Positions 10,140 to 21,800 of a stretch of DNA of 64,000 nt are shown piece by piece. Source of the DNA: Branchiostoma floridae (taxonomy: Eukaryota; Chordata; Leptocardii; Amphioxiformes; Branchiostomatidae); assembly GCF_000003815.2 (NCBI RefSeq), contig NC_049981.1, positions 33,522,072 through 33,586,071 on the forward strand, given 5' to 3'. A program made the translations under genes and the position numbers. Position 1 is the first letter of the stretch. Each line of letters starts with the position of its first letter. A model generated the notes under the pieces. It was not told the origin of the DNA and did not search any database. It saw only the letters and a list, made by a program, of their open reading frames with translations.

Positions 10140-12500
10140 GAGCTTTTTTTTTTTTTTTGGTGATGAAAGTAATTCATCGTCTACCTAAGGTTAGATGGAG
10201 AGTCTCTAGAGAGTACCAAGTTTGATTAACTGTTTAAGTTTAGACGGAGGGTACTATTGTTGGTGTTTTACTTTTACTTTCCAATTTTTGTACTTTAGTA
10301 CTGCACTAAAAGTATCTATCTTAAGTATTGTAGTATGATGTTAAGGGACCTACACTATTGTTGAATGTTGACTTGAGTTTACCACACTGTTTAAGTTTAG
10401 ATTGAGAGCTTCTTAAACGTTTTATCGTGATTTTTGTTTACTCATGATGTATACTGCACTACGTTTTGATAAAGAGCCTATGCTATTGTTGTATGATGAT
10501 AAAGTAAACTGAACAGTCTAAGTTAAGATGGGAGTTATTTTTGTCGTTTTATTTTTTTAACATTTGGAGTTGCACTTAGTTGAAATGGAGATCATTTTTT
10601 GTGTGTTTTTTATTAATCTTTTTTATTACTATGGTATAATGATTAAGATCCTACACAGTTATTGCATGATGAAAAAGTCCACTACGCTTAGTTATTAAAG
10701 ATTAAAAGTCTATAGTCTTGATATAAAGTGATGAGGTTCACCACATCATCTAAGCTTGGATAAAGAGCCAATATGCTTCTTTTTTTAATTTTTCCCATGT
10801 ATAATGATAAAAGTACTAAAACAAGGATGCTTGAGAAAGACAAATTAAAGTCGAAACCGGTAGAATACCGTCGTCTCTGAGCTGTCATTTTCCCAAGCTA
10901 CGAATGATATCTACTAAAACAAGTTTAGATGGAAAGCTTTAGTATTGTTATATAATCATGATGCATGCTGAACTATCTTAGTTTGAGGATGAGAAGCCTT
11001 TTTTATCATTTTTTTCCTATTTCATTTTATATTGTTGTACAATGATACAATATACTGCATTGTATTCAACTGGAAAGCCTATGATATTGTTATATGATGA
11101 CAAAATTTAACTACACTAAGTATATATGAATATTTTTTGTTGTTTTGTTTTTCACCATTGCTGTATAATAAAAACTTACCGTATTGTTGTATTACAAATT
11201 AGTAAAGTATACTGCAATTAGCTGAGTTGGTGAGTTCCACCCCTTTCTTTAGTATACCTGTAAAACGATAATAGAGTATATATACTGCTCGTAGATATGA
11301 GCCTACAAAATTATTGCACTATGCTGACTTAGTTCACAAAGTTCATGCTATTGATATATAATAATGGAGTTCACCATATCGTCTAAAATTGGATAAAGAG
11401 CCGATTTTTTTTTGTTTTTTACCCATGTTTCACACACCATGTATAATGATAAGATATACTGCGTTAAGTTTGGTGGGAATCCATGAGTATTTCTGCATGG
11501 TTATAATGTATACTACACTGTCTAAGTTTAGATTGGAAGTTTTTTTTTAAATCTTTTTTTACTATAGTTGTGTATTGATAATGTATACTGCACTAACATT
11601 GGATAAAGAGCCTAAAATTGTTGTATTATGATAAAGTATTTTGAACTGTCTAAGTTAAACTGATTTTTTTTCAATTTTTATTTTTTCGATTGCTGTTTTA
11701 TGTCTAAGTTCATTTGTTTCATAATGGTAACATTTATCCTAAGTTTTAAAAATGAAGAGCTATTATTTTTTTAGAATTTTTCCTGCGTATGATGATGAAG
11801 TAAACTACATTAATTTTAGCAGGAATGACTTTAATGTTATTGTATGATGGCAAAGTATACTTAACTGTCTATTTTTTTAAATATTTTTTTCTATATTGTT
11901 TAACCATTGTATAATAAGATATACTGCATTGTTAACATTGCTTGTCTTATTTATTGTTATATGATGATAAAGTTAACTACAGAGTATAAGCCTTTTTGTA
12001 TTTTTTTTGTTTGTTTTATTTTTCACCACTTTATCTTTTTAGTTTAATGATAAAGTGGATTATAATGTATAACTTTGGATCATGAGCCAATACTTTTTTT
12101 CGTTTGTTTTCTGATGATGATTAAGTCTACACTAAGTTCAAATAAAAGGCTTAACTGTTGTTGTATTGTTATATAAACTATTGTTATATGTTTATACTGC
12201 AGCATACTGCACTGTCTAAGTTTAGATGGGGGCATTTTTGATATGATTTTTTTCTTTTTTTTTCGTTGTTGTTTGTTGTGGGAATTCAGATGGAAAATCT
12301 ATACTATGTTACGCAATTATAAAGTTCATCACATTGTCTAAGTTAAGATAAAGACCCACTGTTTTTTTCTTTTTTTCCCCCATTATTGTATTATGATATG
12401 AAGTATATTGCACTAAGTTTAGGTGGAGTTTCAACAGTTGTTTTTACCAATGTTTTTGGTGATAGCTCCATCTGCAATACGTTGAGATTGAGAGCCAGGT
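10140..12500. repeat. 2.4 kb field of degenerate ~60 bp repeats
   Basis: A loose consensus keeps returning: TGTCTAAGTTTAGATGG, a poly-T tract, CTATTGTTGTATGATGATAA, AAGTATACTGCACTAAG. Copies are diverged by substitutions and indels but the order of the blocks is kept for over 35 repeats. It is very AT-rich, with no ORF. It looks like an old satellite array. It ends about 280 bp beyond the stop codon of the large minus-strand gene, so it may lie in or just past its 3' UTR. Confidence 0.7.
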
Positions 12501-12781
12501 TATACTGTTGACTGTCTACAATGTACGATTATAAAGTTCACTTCACTGTAAAGGATAGGATGGATAGCATATCTTCTTTCAAATGTTTGTTGACACTTCA
12601 CTACAACAACTTTACAAGGAGGGCTGCAAGTTTAGGCGGAAAGTCGTATCATCGCTGTTTGTTATGTTCACCAAATCGAAGCAAACTGACAATTACAAAG
12701 GTTTGTTTGAGCTACAAAGAAAAGACTAGGGGCAAAATCCTACGTTTTTCGTCTTCTTAACTCCGGCTCTGGTGGAACGCG

Positions 12782-12852
12782 TCATGCCTTGGTGTTTGAG
12801 GTGTCAATCGTGGTCATCCTCCACCAGGTCTGGAAGGCCTTGTTGTCCAGTC
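12782..12852 (-). CDS. mosaic receptor exon 27: cytoplasmic tail and stop
   Basis: 71 bp, phase 1. GLDNKAFQTWWRMTTIDTSN, TKA, stop TGA (12784-12782). Acceptor CCCTGTTAG. A short tail with no signalling motif I recognise; LDNKAF resembles tails of other invertebrate ZP membrane proteins only loosely. Confidence 0.75.
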
Positions 12853-15800
12853 CTAACAGGGAAAACAAAATGTGCACTTATATTAGCACACCGGTCCCGC
12901 TTTCCACCCACTTATTATATAAGGTCATGCACACATAAAGTTACAGATGGCATCCTAGGAGCGCTAGTTTGACTATTTTCCTATCAAAATAGAAACCCCA
13001 CTTTTCTTAACCGGTGGATAGAAATACATGCCATTGACTTCTGATTAGAAGGTGTCACAAATAAAGACATCTCTGTAAGGTGGAACATGGTTTGCTAGTA
13101 GACTCATAATTCGATCTCGTTTCTCTGTCATCGGATGCTGTAGTTGATGACAAATGATCTCACGTCGTACTGATTGTTATAGCCTAGTCTAAAATGTTAC
13201 TCTGTGCCTGAAGGTGCACTCTCACTGCACTTGCGTCAAGCTTGTGTCACTGCGGGGTTCAAAAGATACTCAACGAATTTCAGAGATAATGAACAGATTT
13301 TCTTACTTTTTGTGTATTTTGTCGTCTTCTAAGTCATACTTTTACGTATCACGCAATATCTAGATTATAAAAAATCGGACAAAAAATCGGGCAAAATAAA
13401 CAATGGCGCAGCGCTAGCTTGACGCAAGCTTGACGCAAGTGCAGTGAGAGCGCACCTTTAATGCCTGGTGAAACACATACAGATGCAGTCACCTACCGAC
13501 GGTGTCGTCATCCTGTCGTTTCTTGCGCCTGAAGGCCAGAACCAGGAGAACCGCCACGATCAGGAGGGCCATGATCCCGACAACCCCAAGAAACGCCCCA
13601 AACATGGTTCCCACCGGGACTCCAGCTGGTCCTGTGGGACAGGAGGAGAGGTCCAAGTTTAGTAACGTCTGCAAGTTGTAACTTCTGCAAGTTTAGTAAC
13701 TTCTGCAAGTTGTAACTTCTGCATGTTGTAACTTCTGCATGTTGTAACTTCTGCAAGTTGTAACTTCTGCAAGTTGTAACTTCTGCAAGTTTAGTAACTT
13801 CTGCAAGTTGTAACTTCTGCATGTTGTAACTTCTGCATGTTGTAACTTCTGCATGTTGTAACTTCTGCATGTTGTAACTTCTGCAAGTTGTAACTTCTGC
13901 AAGTTTAGTAACTTCTGCAAGTTGTAACTTCTGCAAGTTGTAACTTCTGCAAGTTGTAACTTCTGCAAGTTGTAACTTCTGCAAGTTGTAACTTCTGCAA
14001 GTTGTAACNNNNNNNNNNNNNNNNNNNNNNNNNNNNNNNNNNNNNNNNNNNNNNNNNNNNNNNNNNNNNNNNNNNNNNNNNNNNNNNNNNNNNNNNNNNN
14101 NNNNNNNNNNNNNNNNNNNNNNNNNNNNNNNNNNNNNNNNNNNNNNNNNNNNNNNNNNNNNNNNNNNNNNNNNNNNNNNNNNNNNNNNNNNNNNNNNNNN
14201 NNNNNNNNNNNNNNNNNNNNNNNNNNNNNNNTATGCGTGCGTTTTTAGCGCATCATAACGAAACCTGGGGTACATTGCTGTTTTCCTTAGGTCAGGAAAA
14301 AATAAGTTTCATTACGTACCTGCTCCTGCTTCTTCTTCGAACTCCAGCTCGAACGGTCCCTGCGAAATTCTTCCCTGGTGGTCCTGGTTGCTGTCCCGGC
14401 GGACCCTCCCGTCCCACCCGTCGGAGGTGTCCCGGCGAATCCTCCCGTCCTGCCCGCCGGAGGTGTTCCCGTTGCTGTCCCGGCGAACCCTCCCATCCTG
14501 CCCGTCGGAGGTGTTCCGGTGTGACAGCGATCTCGCCCCCCCGGCGATCTCGCCCCCCCGGGGGGCGAGATCACTAGCGTTTTCGCCCCCCTTTAGCGTT
14601 TTCGCCCCCCCCCCCCCAGAGCAGCTGGTTACTACATATTACAGGTGCGCTACCTGGTACTATACTGCACCTGGGGAGTAACGTGTATGGTGTGTTACCT
14701 GGTACCTTATGGCACCTTATTACCGTACCGTAAGATGCCTGTCATACCTCGAAAGTCAATACTATATTGGTCGGTGCAAACATGACATTGAAATGAAAAA
14801 GACAATTTTTGCAGCTGAAGTGGCATAAAAACAGTGCTACTGCGAACGTATAAATCAACACCGTCCATGGTACGGAATACGTCAGCTATATGTTTTCAAT
14901 TTGTCACAGTGTTTTCTTTCTTGTGCTGGAAANNNNNNNNNNNNNNNNNNNNNNNNNNNNNNNNNNNNNNNNNNNNNNNNNNNNNNNNNNNNNNNNNNNN
15001 NNNNNNNNNNNNNNNNNNNNNNNNNNNNNNNNAAGTTGTAACTTCTGCAAGTTGTAACTTCTGCAAGTTTAGTAACTTCTGCAAGTTGTAACTTCTGCAA
15101 GTTGTAACTTCTGCAAGTTTAGTAACTTCTGCAAGTTGTAACTTCTGCAAGTTGTAACTTCTGCAAGTTGTCTTTCTCTGTAGTCTCCAAGCAGATCCTA
15201 CGGTGCCATAAGATAGTATCAAAGCTGTCCAAAGGTAGTCAAACAGGCTCCTGTCGCATGCACACTCCAAGGCTGGCTTCACTCCTCTGCCAGCTTTTGA
15301 TACTATCTTATGCTACTGTAGGATCTGCTTGGAGATTATTTCTCGGCAATGTCAAGATCTCATACAAGCACTACATAAGCACCATCTAAGACTTTAAACG
15401 TACAGAATAGATTCCTCTAAGGATCGCACATATCCCACTTTTTGTTCAAGAATCCATGTTTGTTTGTTCAAAGAGCCTATAGAATTGTACGCATATCTGA
15501 GTTCAGGCGGGCTTTTCACGTGACATGAATCAATCCTTGTGTCTTCCCTGTAAAGTCGCTTTCCCTAACTAACCTAGATTTGATGTCAGTGCGTGTGTTT
15601 TAGCGCAACATGGTGAAACCTCTGGTACATTTCTGTTCTCTTTAGGTCAGGCAGAAATGAGTTTCATTAAGTACCTGCTCCTGCTTCGTCTTCAAACTGC
15701 AGCTCGAACGGCCCCTGCGAAATTCTTCCCTGGTGGTCCTGGTGGCTGTCCCGGCGAACCCTCCCATCCTGCCCGCCGGAGGTGTCCCGGCGAACCCTCC

Positions 15801-18800
15801 CGTCCCGCCCGCCGGAGGTGTCCCGGCGAACCCTCCCGTCCTGCCCGCCGGAGGTGTCCCGGCGAACCCTCCCATCCTGCCCGCCGGAGGTGTCCCGGCG
15901 AACCCTCCCGTCCTGCCCGCCGGAGGTGTCCCGGCGAACCCTCCCATCCTGCCCGCCGGAGGTGTCCCCGTTGCTGTCCCGGCGAACCCTCCCGTCCTGC
16001 CCGCCGGATCCGGAGGTGTCCCGCCTGCCCCGTACGGAGGAGATACAGCCCTGGCTGCACCTTGAGTTCGGGTTGTCCTTGAAGCAGACGATCATGGTGC
16101 AGTGGAAGTACACCTGGGGAATAATGATTCAATGAACAATGAACAATGAACAATGATCAACACTTATCAGACTCTAACCTCCACCAAGCTTGAGGCAGCT
16201 TGCTTTTGCTTCCGTTTTGAGGGTTGCACCGTTAACAGCACATCGGCAGAAGAATGATATATTCTCGATTCCAAGTGACATCCTCAATTTTTCTGCGGGA
16301 AAAAATGAAAGCATGAAACATAAAAAATCAAAATAACTTTTCGTATAAAAAACGATCCTGTCAATAGAGAGTTTGTGGAGGTTTAAGAAAAGGCAGACAG
16401 CCAATTGCAAGAAAAAAAAATATCAACGATAATATATACGGCTGTGATACGTAATGTATACGGCTGTAATGCGTTATGAATGTGACCTTAATAAGCATTC
16501 TTCGCCAGCCACCAAAGAAGCGACATCGGTCAAACAGGTTTTCGTTTTTTACCAGGTTCTGTTCGATAGAATTGGGGAAGCCGAAGGCGGCCACGGTGTA
16601 GTACAGAGCAGTGTCATTAGAAAGGCCATTGTCCTTCTCTAGAGTCGCAGCAACCTCACAGCTGCAAAGTTAGAGGAACACATCATTTGATAACGAGACA
16701 CATGCAGTACCAAGTCTGTCCTACTGCCGAGTTACTCATGATCGCCGTAAGATTGCACAAAGAATCAACAAACAAACAAACAAACTTATCACAAACAACC
16801 AACACAAGCCAACCAAATAACTAACCAACCAACCAACAAATTCCAGCTACAAAGCCGTCCTGACTAACCTGCCGCAATCAGTTATTCAACTTTGTCAAAT
16901 TAGTGAGATATAATGACAATGACGTTTATTGCATATTCATACCCCATTGGGGCTAAATGCAGTTAGTTTGGTACAAAGGGAGTAAACGGAAAGCTATACA
17001 TAAACTACAGTTTACTGCTTCTTCTCTTCTTAAAGCATGTGTAGACGAACTTACAGAGTTTTTCCAGTATATCGTAGTTAGATGATGACATAAGGTATTT
17101 GAACAGATCTTCCTTCGTTAGGTGCGCATATTTTTTTTATCTACATGTGCAGCATTAACGAATGCATTTTGCAGGTCTTTATACAGTGAACACTCCAGGA
17201 TAAAGTGTAATTCGTTTCCTACATACATGAGACTCTCAAATATAAATAACCCAGGTGCAAACGTACCCATCCACGATGATGTCGACCCTTGGAGAGTCGT
17301 TCGGGTCGGTGCTGGGGGTGGACACACAGTCACGTGCAAACAGCTCCACGTTGTCAAGCGGTGACGTCACGCTCAGGCCAAAGTTCAGACGGTCATCCGG
17401 TGTGACCTGGGATGATCAAGTACAAGATCGGCTACTTTCTGTATTTCTTATGTATTTTTTGTTGTGCAAATAAATAAATAAATAAACAAACAAACAAAAA
17501 ACACCTACCCCTCACACTGGACGTCTAGGAGGAGCGACTTTGGTCCACAGGGCCATCCGGTTAAAATAAAGGTCATGTATGTATGTAGGTAGGTAGGTAG
17601 GTATGTATGTAAGTATGTATGTCTGTACAAGGAGACAGATAGAACTTAAATACAAAGTTGCCGACCTTAATGGGGAAGTCAGTAGACTTGTAGCTTGCTC
17701 CGAAGTCTGGAGACTTGTACGTTCGCATCTCCAAGGTCATTTCTCCCTCCGCGTCAACGATTTCAAACCTGGAGGAGATTGGAAACGCCGGTATCAAGTT
17801 ACTGCAAGTCCACACATCACCTTAAACGTAGCCTTTAGCATACGTAGACAACTTCATCAGGTTGGCAATTATTAATCATATAGTAAGGTTCTTTAGGCAC
17901 AACCAGGGAATACTTACTTCCAACGTTTCGATGTCTGTCAGACACCATCATCAGGGTTAGAATGGCTGGATACGATTCTCACTTCTACTAATAGCNNNNN
18001 NNNNNNNNNNNNNNNNNNNNNNNNNNNNNNNNNNNNNNNNNNNNNNNNNNNNNNNNNNNNNNNNNNNNNNNNNNNNNNNNNNNNNNNNNNNNNNNTTATA
18101 TCATTCTGAAACTGCATTTTGGGATTAATACCAATCAACTTCTGAAATGTCATGTAAACCCTTTTTTTTTGGGGGGGGGCGATATCGCTAAAGAGCGGGG
18201 AGGTAGCCCGGCGAGATCTCTACCCGGCGAGGGCGAGATCGCTAGCGATTTCGCCCCGGGGGGGCGAGATCGCTAGTGATTTCGCCCCCGGGGGGGCGAG
18301 ATCACGGGGGGGCGAGATCGCTGTCACACCGGCGAACCCTCCCGTCCTGCCCGCCGGAGGTGTCCCCGTTGCTGTCCCGGCGAACCCTCCCGTCCTGCCC
18401 GCCGGATCCGGAGGTGTCCCGCCTGCCCCGTACGGAGGAGATACAGCCCTGGCTGCACCGTGAGTTCGGGTTGTCCTTGAAGCAGACGATCATAGTGCAG
18501 TGGAAGTACACCTGGGGAATAATGGGACGTCAATGACAAACGGAAAATAAACACTTCTCAGACTCTAACCTCCACCAAGATTAAGGCAGCTTGCTTTTGC
18601 GTCAGTTTGGAGGGTTGCACGTTTAACAGCACATCGGCAGAAGAATGATATATTGGCTCGATTCAAGTCTCATTCTTTTTCTCCGGGTGAAACGATGTCA
18701 AAAAATGCAAAATGCAAAACACGAAAAAATAAAAATAGCTCTTCGGATAAAACTAGCCTATCAATACAGAGTTTGTGGAGGTTTAAGAAAAGGCAGACAG

Positions 18801-21800
18801 CCAAAAATATATCAACGATAATGTATACGGCTGTGATACGTAATGTATACGGCTGTGATACGTAATGTATACGGCTGTGATACGTAATGTATAAGGTTGT
18901 GATACGTTATGAATGTGACCTTAATAAGCATTCTTCGCCAGCCACCACAGAAGCGAATCGGTCCAACACGTTTTCGTTTTTTACCAGGTTCTGTTCGATA
19001 GAATTGGGGAAGCCGAAGGCGGCCACGGTGTAGTACAGAGCAGTGTCATTAGAAAGGTCATTGTCCTTCTCTAGAGTCTCAGCAACCTGACAGCTGCAAG
19101 GTCGGAGGGAACACATCATTTGATAACGAGACACATGCAGTACCAAGTCTGTCCTACTGACGAGTTACTCATGATTGCCGTAAGATTACACAAAGAATCA
19201 ACAAACAAACAAACAAACTTATCACAAACAAGTAACACAATCCAATCAAATAACTAACCAACTAACCAACAAATTTCCAGCAACAAAGCCATCCTGACTA
19301 ACCTGCCGCAATCAGTTATTCAAGTTTGTCAAATTAGTGAGATATAATGACAATGAAGTTTATTGCATTTTTATGCCCCATTTGGGTATAAAATGCAGTT
19401 AGTTTGGTACAAAGGGAGTAAACGGAAAGCTATACATATACTACAGTTTACATGCTTCTTCTCTCTTCTCGCATGTGTAGACGAACTTACAGAGTTTTTC
19501 CAGTATATCGTAGTTAGATGATGACATAAGGTATTTGAACAGATATTCCTTCGTTAGGTGCGCATATTTTTTTTATCTACATGTGTAGCATTAAGGAATG
19601 CATTTTGCAGGTCTTTGTACAGGGAACACTCCAGGATAAAGTGTAATTCGTTTTCTACATACATGAGACTCTTAAATATAAATAACCCAGGTGCAAACGT
19701 ACCCATCCACGATGATGTCGACCCTTGGAGAGTCGTTCGGGTCGGTACTGGGGGTGGAGACACAGTCACGTGCAAACAGCTCCACGTTGTCAAGCGGTGA
19801 CGTCACGCTCAGGCCAAAGTTCAGACGGTCATCCGGTGTGACCTGGGATGATCAAGTACAAGATCGGCTACTTTCTGTATTTCTTATGTATTTTTTGTTG
19901 TGCAAATAAATAAATAAATAAACAAACAAACAAAAAACACTTACCCCTCACACTGGACGTCTAGGAGGAGCGACTTTGGTCCACAGGGCCATCCGGTTAA
20001 AATTAAGGTCATGTATGTATGTAGGTAGGTAGGTAGGTATGTATGTAAGTATGTATGTCTGTACAAGGAGACAGATAGAACTTAAATACAAAGTTGCCGA
20101 CCTTAATGGGGAAGTCAGTAGACTTGTAGCTTGCTCCGAAGTCTGGAGACTTGTACGTTCGCATCTCCAAGGTCATTTCTCCCTCCGCGTCAACGATTTC
20201 AAACCTGGAGGAGATTGGAAACGCCGGTATCAAGTTACTGCAAGTCCACACATCACCTTAAACATAGCCTTTAGCATACGTAGACAACTTCATCAGGTTG
20301 GCAATTATTAATCATATAGTAAGGTTCTTTAGGCACAACCAGGGAATACTTACTTCCAACGTTTCGATGTCTGTCAGACACCATCATCAGGGTTAGAATG
20401 GCTGGATACGATTCTCACTTCTACTAATAGCCGATGTAGGTGGCGCTGCAGCAGAGAGAATGCCGTCCCAAACGGTAAAGTGGTCAGTCTGGATCAGGAA
20501 GTCAGCTCCAGTCATGAACAGAGATGAGTATCCAGCTATTCTAACCCTGGTTGTGCCTAAAGACCCTTGCTATATACGCCTTCAGCGTGGTTGAGATGTA
20601 CGGGAGGTTCCTACCTTGGCGGCGGGATGACGAACATGATGTCTCCGCCCTGGGTGATGTCGAACTGACGGAGGAACTCGCACTGGAAGGGCAGGCTGAC
20701 TCCCTGGTGTATCACCGCGCCGCTGCCGTCAATCACCTCGTCCGCGATGGCCTCGTTGGAGAAGATGAATTTGTCTTCTCCTGAGATCTGGTGAAATACA
20801 AGAGGCAGATGAGTCCAAAGATGCAAAATGTGAAGAGCGTTTGAACAAAGCAAATAATGTCAGACAAGTTGGATCAAAAGAGATAGCTATGACTTATTTC
20901 AGCACCCCCGTGGTAAATGCTTCTGGATCATGTAAAGTTTCTTGGTGACAAACGAAGCAACCTCAAATGCAATCACTTATTGATACATGCAATTCTGCAC
21001 CTGCATGTGTGAGCACCGCTCGAAGCTAGTACCCATGTGGGGAGGGAATAAGCCGTGCCACACTAAGCTAGTAAAAAGAAAACTACTCTTCTTTTAACGT
21101 CACAAAACCCACACATTACAGAAAAAGTAGGATCTTTCGTCTTCCACTCTCTCAGAAAAAGAAGTCAAACCCAATAAGTTACATCTTTAAGTTAGACTAG
21201 AGAAGTCGCTTACTATACTGTTTTAGTGCTTACCATTATTTGTCTGTCTTTTTCTTTTGTCACCTGCAATTAGCCCTTGGGCAAGAATTTGCAGTAAACT
21301 TATTATTACTAAGCTAGTACCCAGGTGAGGTGTGGCGCCTCACCTGCCGCCGCGTGCCGCACTCCTCCAGGCGTGTCTCCATGGTGACGAAGTCGTCGTC
21401 CACGGTGGCGACGCAGCTGGCGTTCAGAAGGTGCATGCTGTCCACGTCCACACCGGGCAGAGCCACACGCGGAATGGCAATGGTCATGATTCCTTCCGCG
21501 CACTCTACGTTCACGACAGCGGACTCTGGAATAGTCAAACAGTATAATATTACCTCTGAAAAGAAAACTGTCTGAAAGTGAAAGCATACGTGCTGGATTG
21601 CATGGGGATAAGGCCAAAGAAGCTATTTTGGTCAATTAGTGGCTGAACAGCAAAACCCTGTGTTAGAGAACGAAGCAGTTACATTAAAATGTCCCCTGGA
21701 ACCTTCCTTTTAAGCAGTAACTTGTGTAAGTCCAAGCAGCGTACTTAGTGTCAATTGCCGACAACAGGGTACATCTGTTGCTTCTGCGAAGTCCCCTTAC

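Larger units (their letters stand above)
14520..18328. mobile_element. transposon splitting ZP exon 6 (only its two ends present; foreign contig in between)
   Basis: The left end (14520 on) and the right end (to 18328) are inverted copies of TGTGACAGCGATCTCGCCCC. Both are flanked by CCGG (14516-14519 and 18329-18332), a 4 bp target duplication. Next to the ends lie palindromic runs such as GGGGCGAGATCGCTAG and CGATTTCGCCCC. Only 14520-14932 and 18096-18328 belong to the element; 15033-17995 is the other haplotype's contig placed in the middle. Superfamily not assigned. Confidence 0.65.

Noticed and set aside
13655-15172. A CRISPR-like array (regular 16 bp repeats)
   Set aside because: The repeats are contiguous with no unique spacers and lie in a eukaryotic intron; this is a minisatellite.
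14388-16153. Plus-strand and alternate-frame ORFs with CPGEPSRPARRR and SRRTLPS repeats
   Set aside because: Shadows of the GC-rich furin-array exon on the opposite strand; only the minus RVRR frame joins in phase to ZP and TM exons.
19950-19985. Possible extra ZP exon reading SLLLDVQCEG with a GTAAGT donor
   Set aside because: Phase 2 at its donor cannot join the phase 0 start of ZP exon 4, and it has no polypyrimidine tract. Exon 3 joined directly to exon 4 gives the normal ZP spacing.
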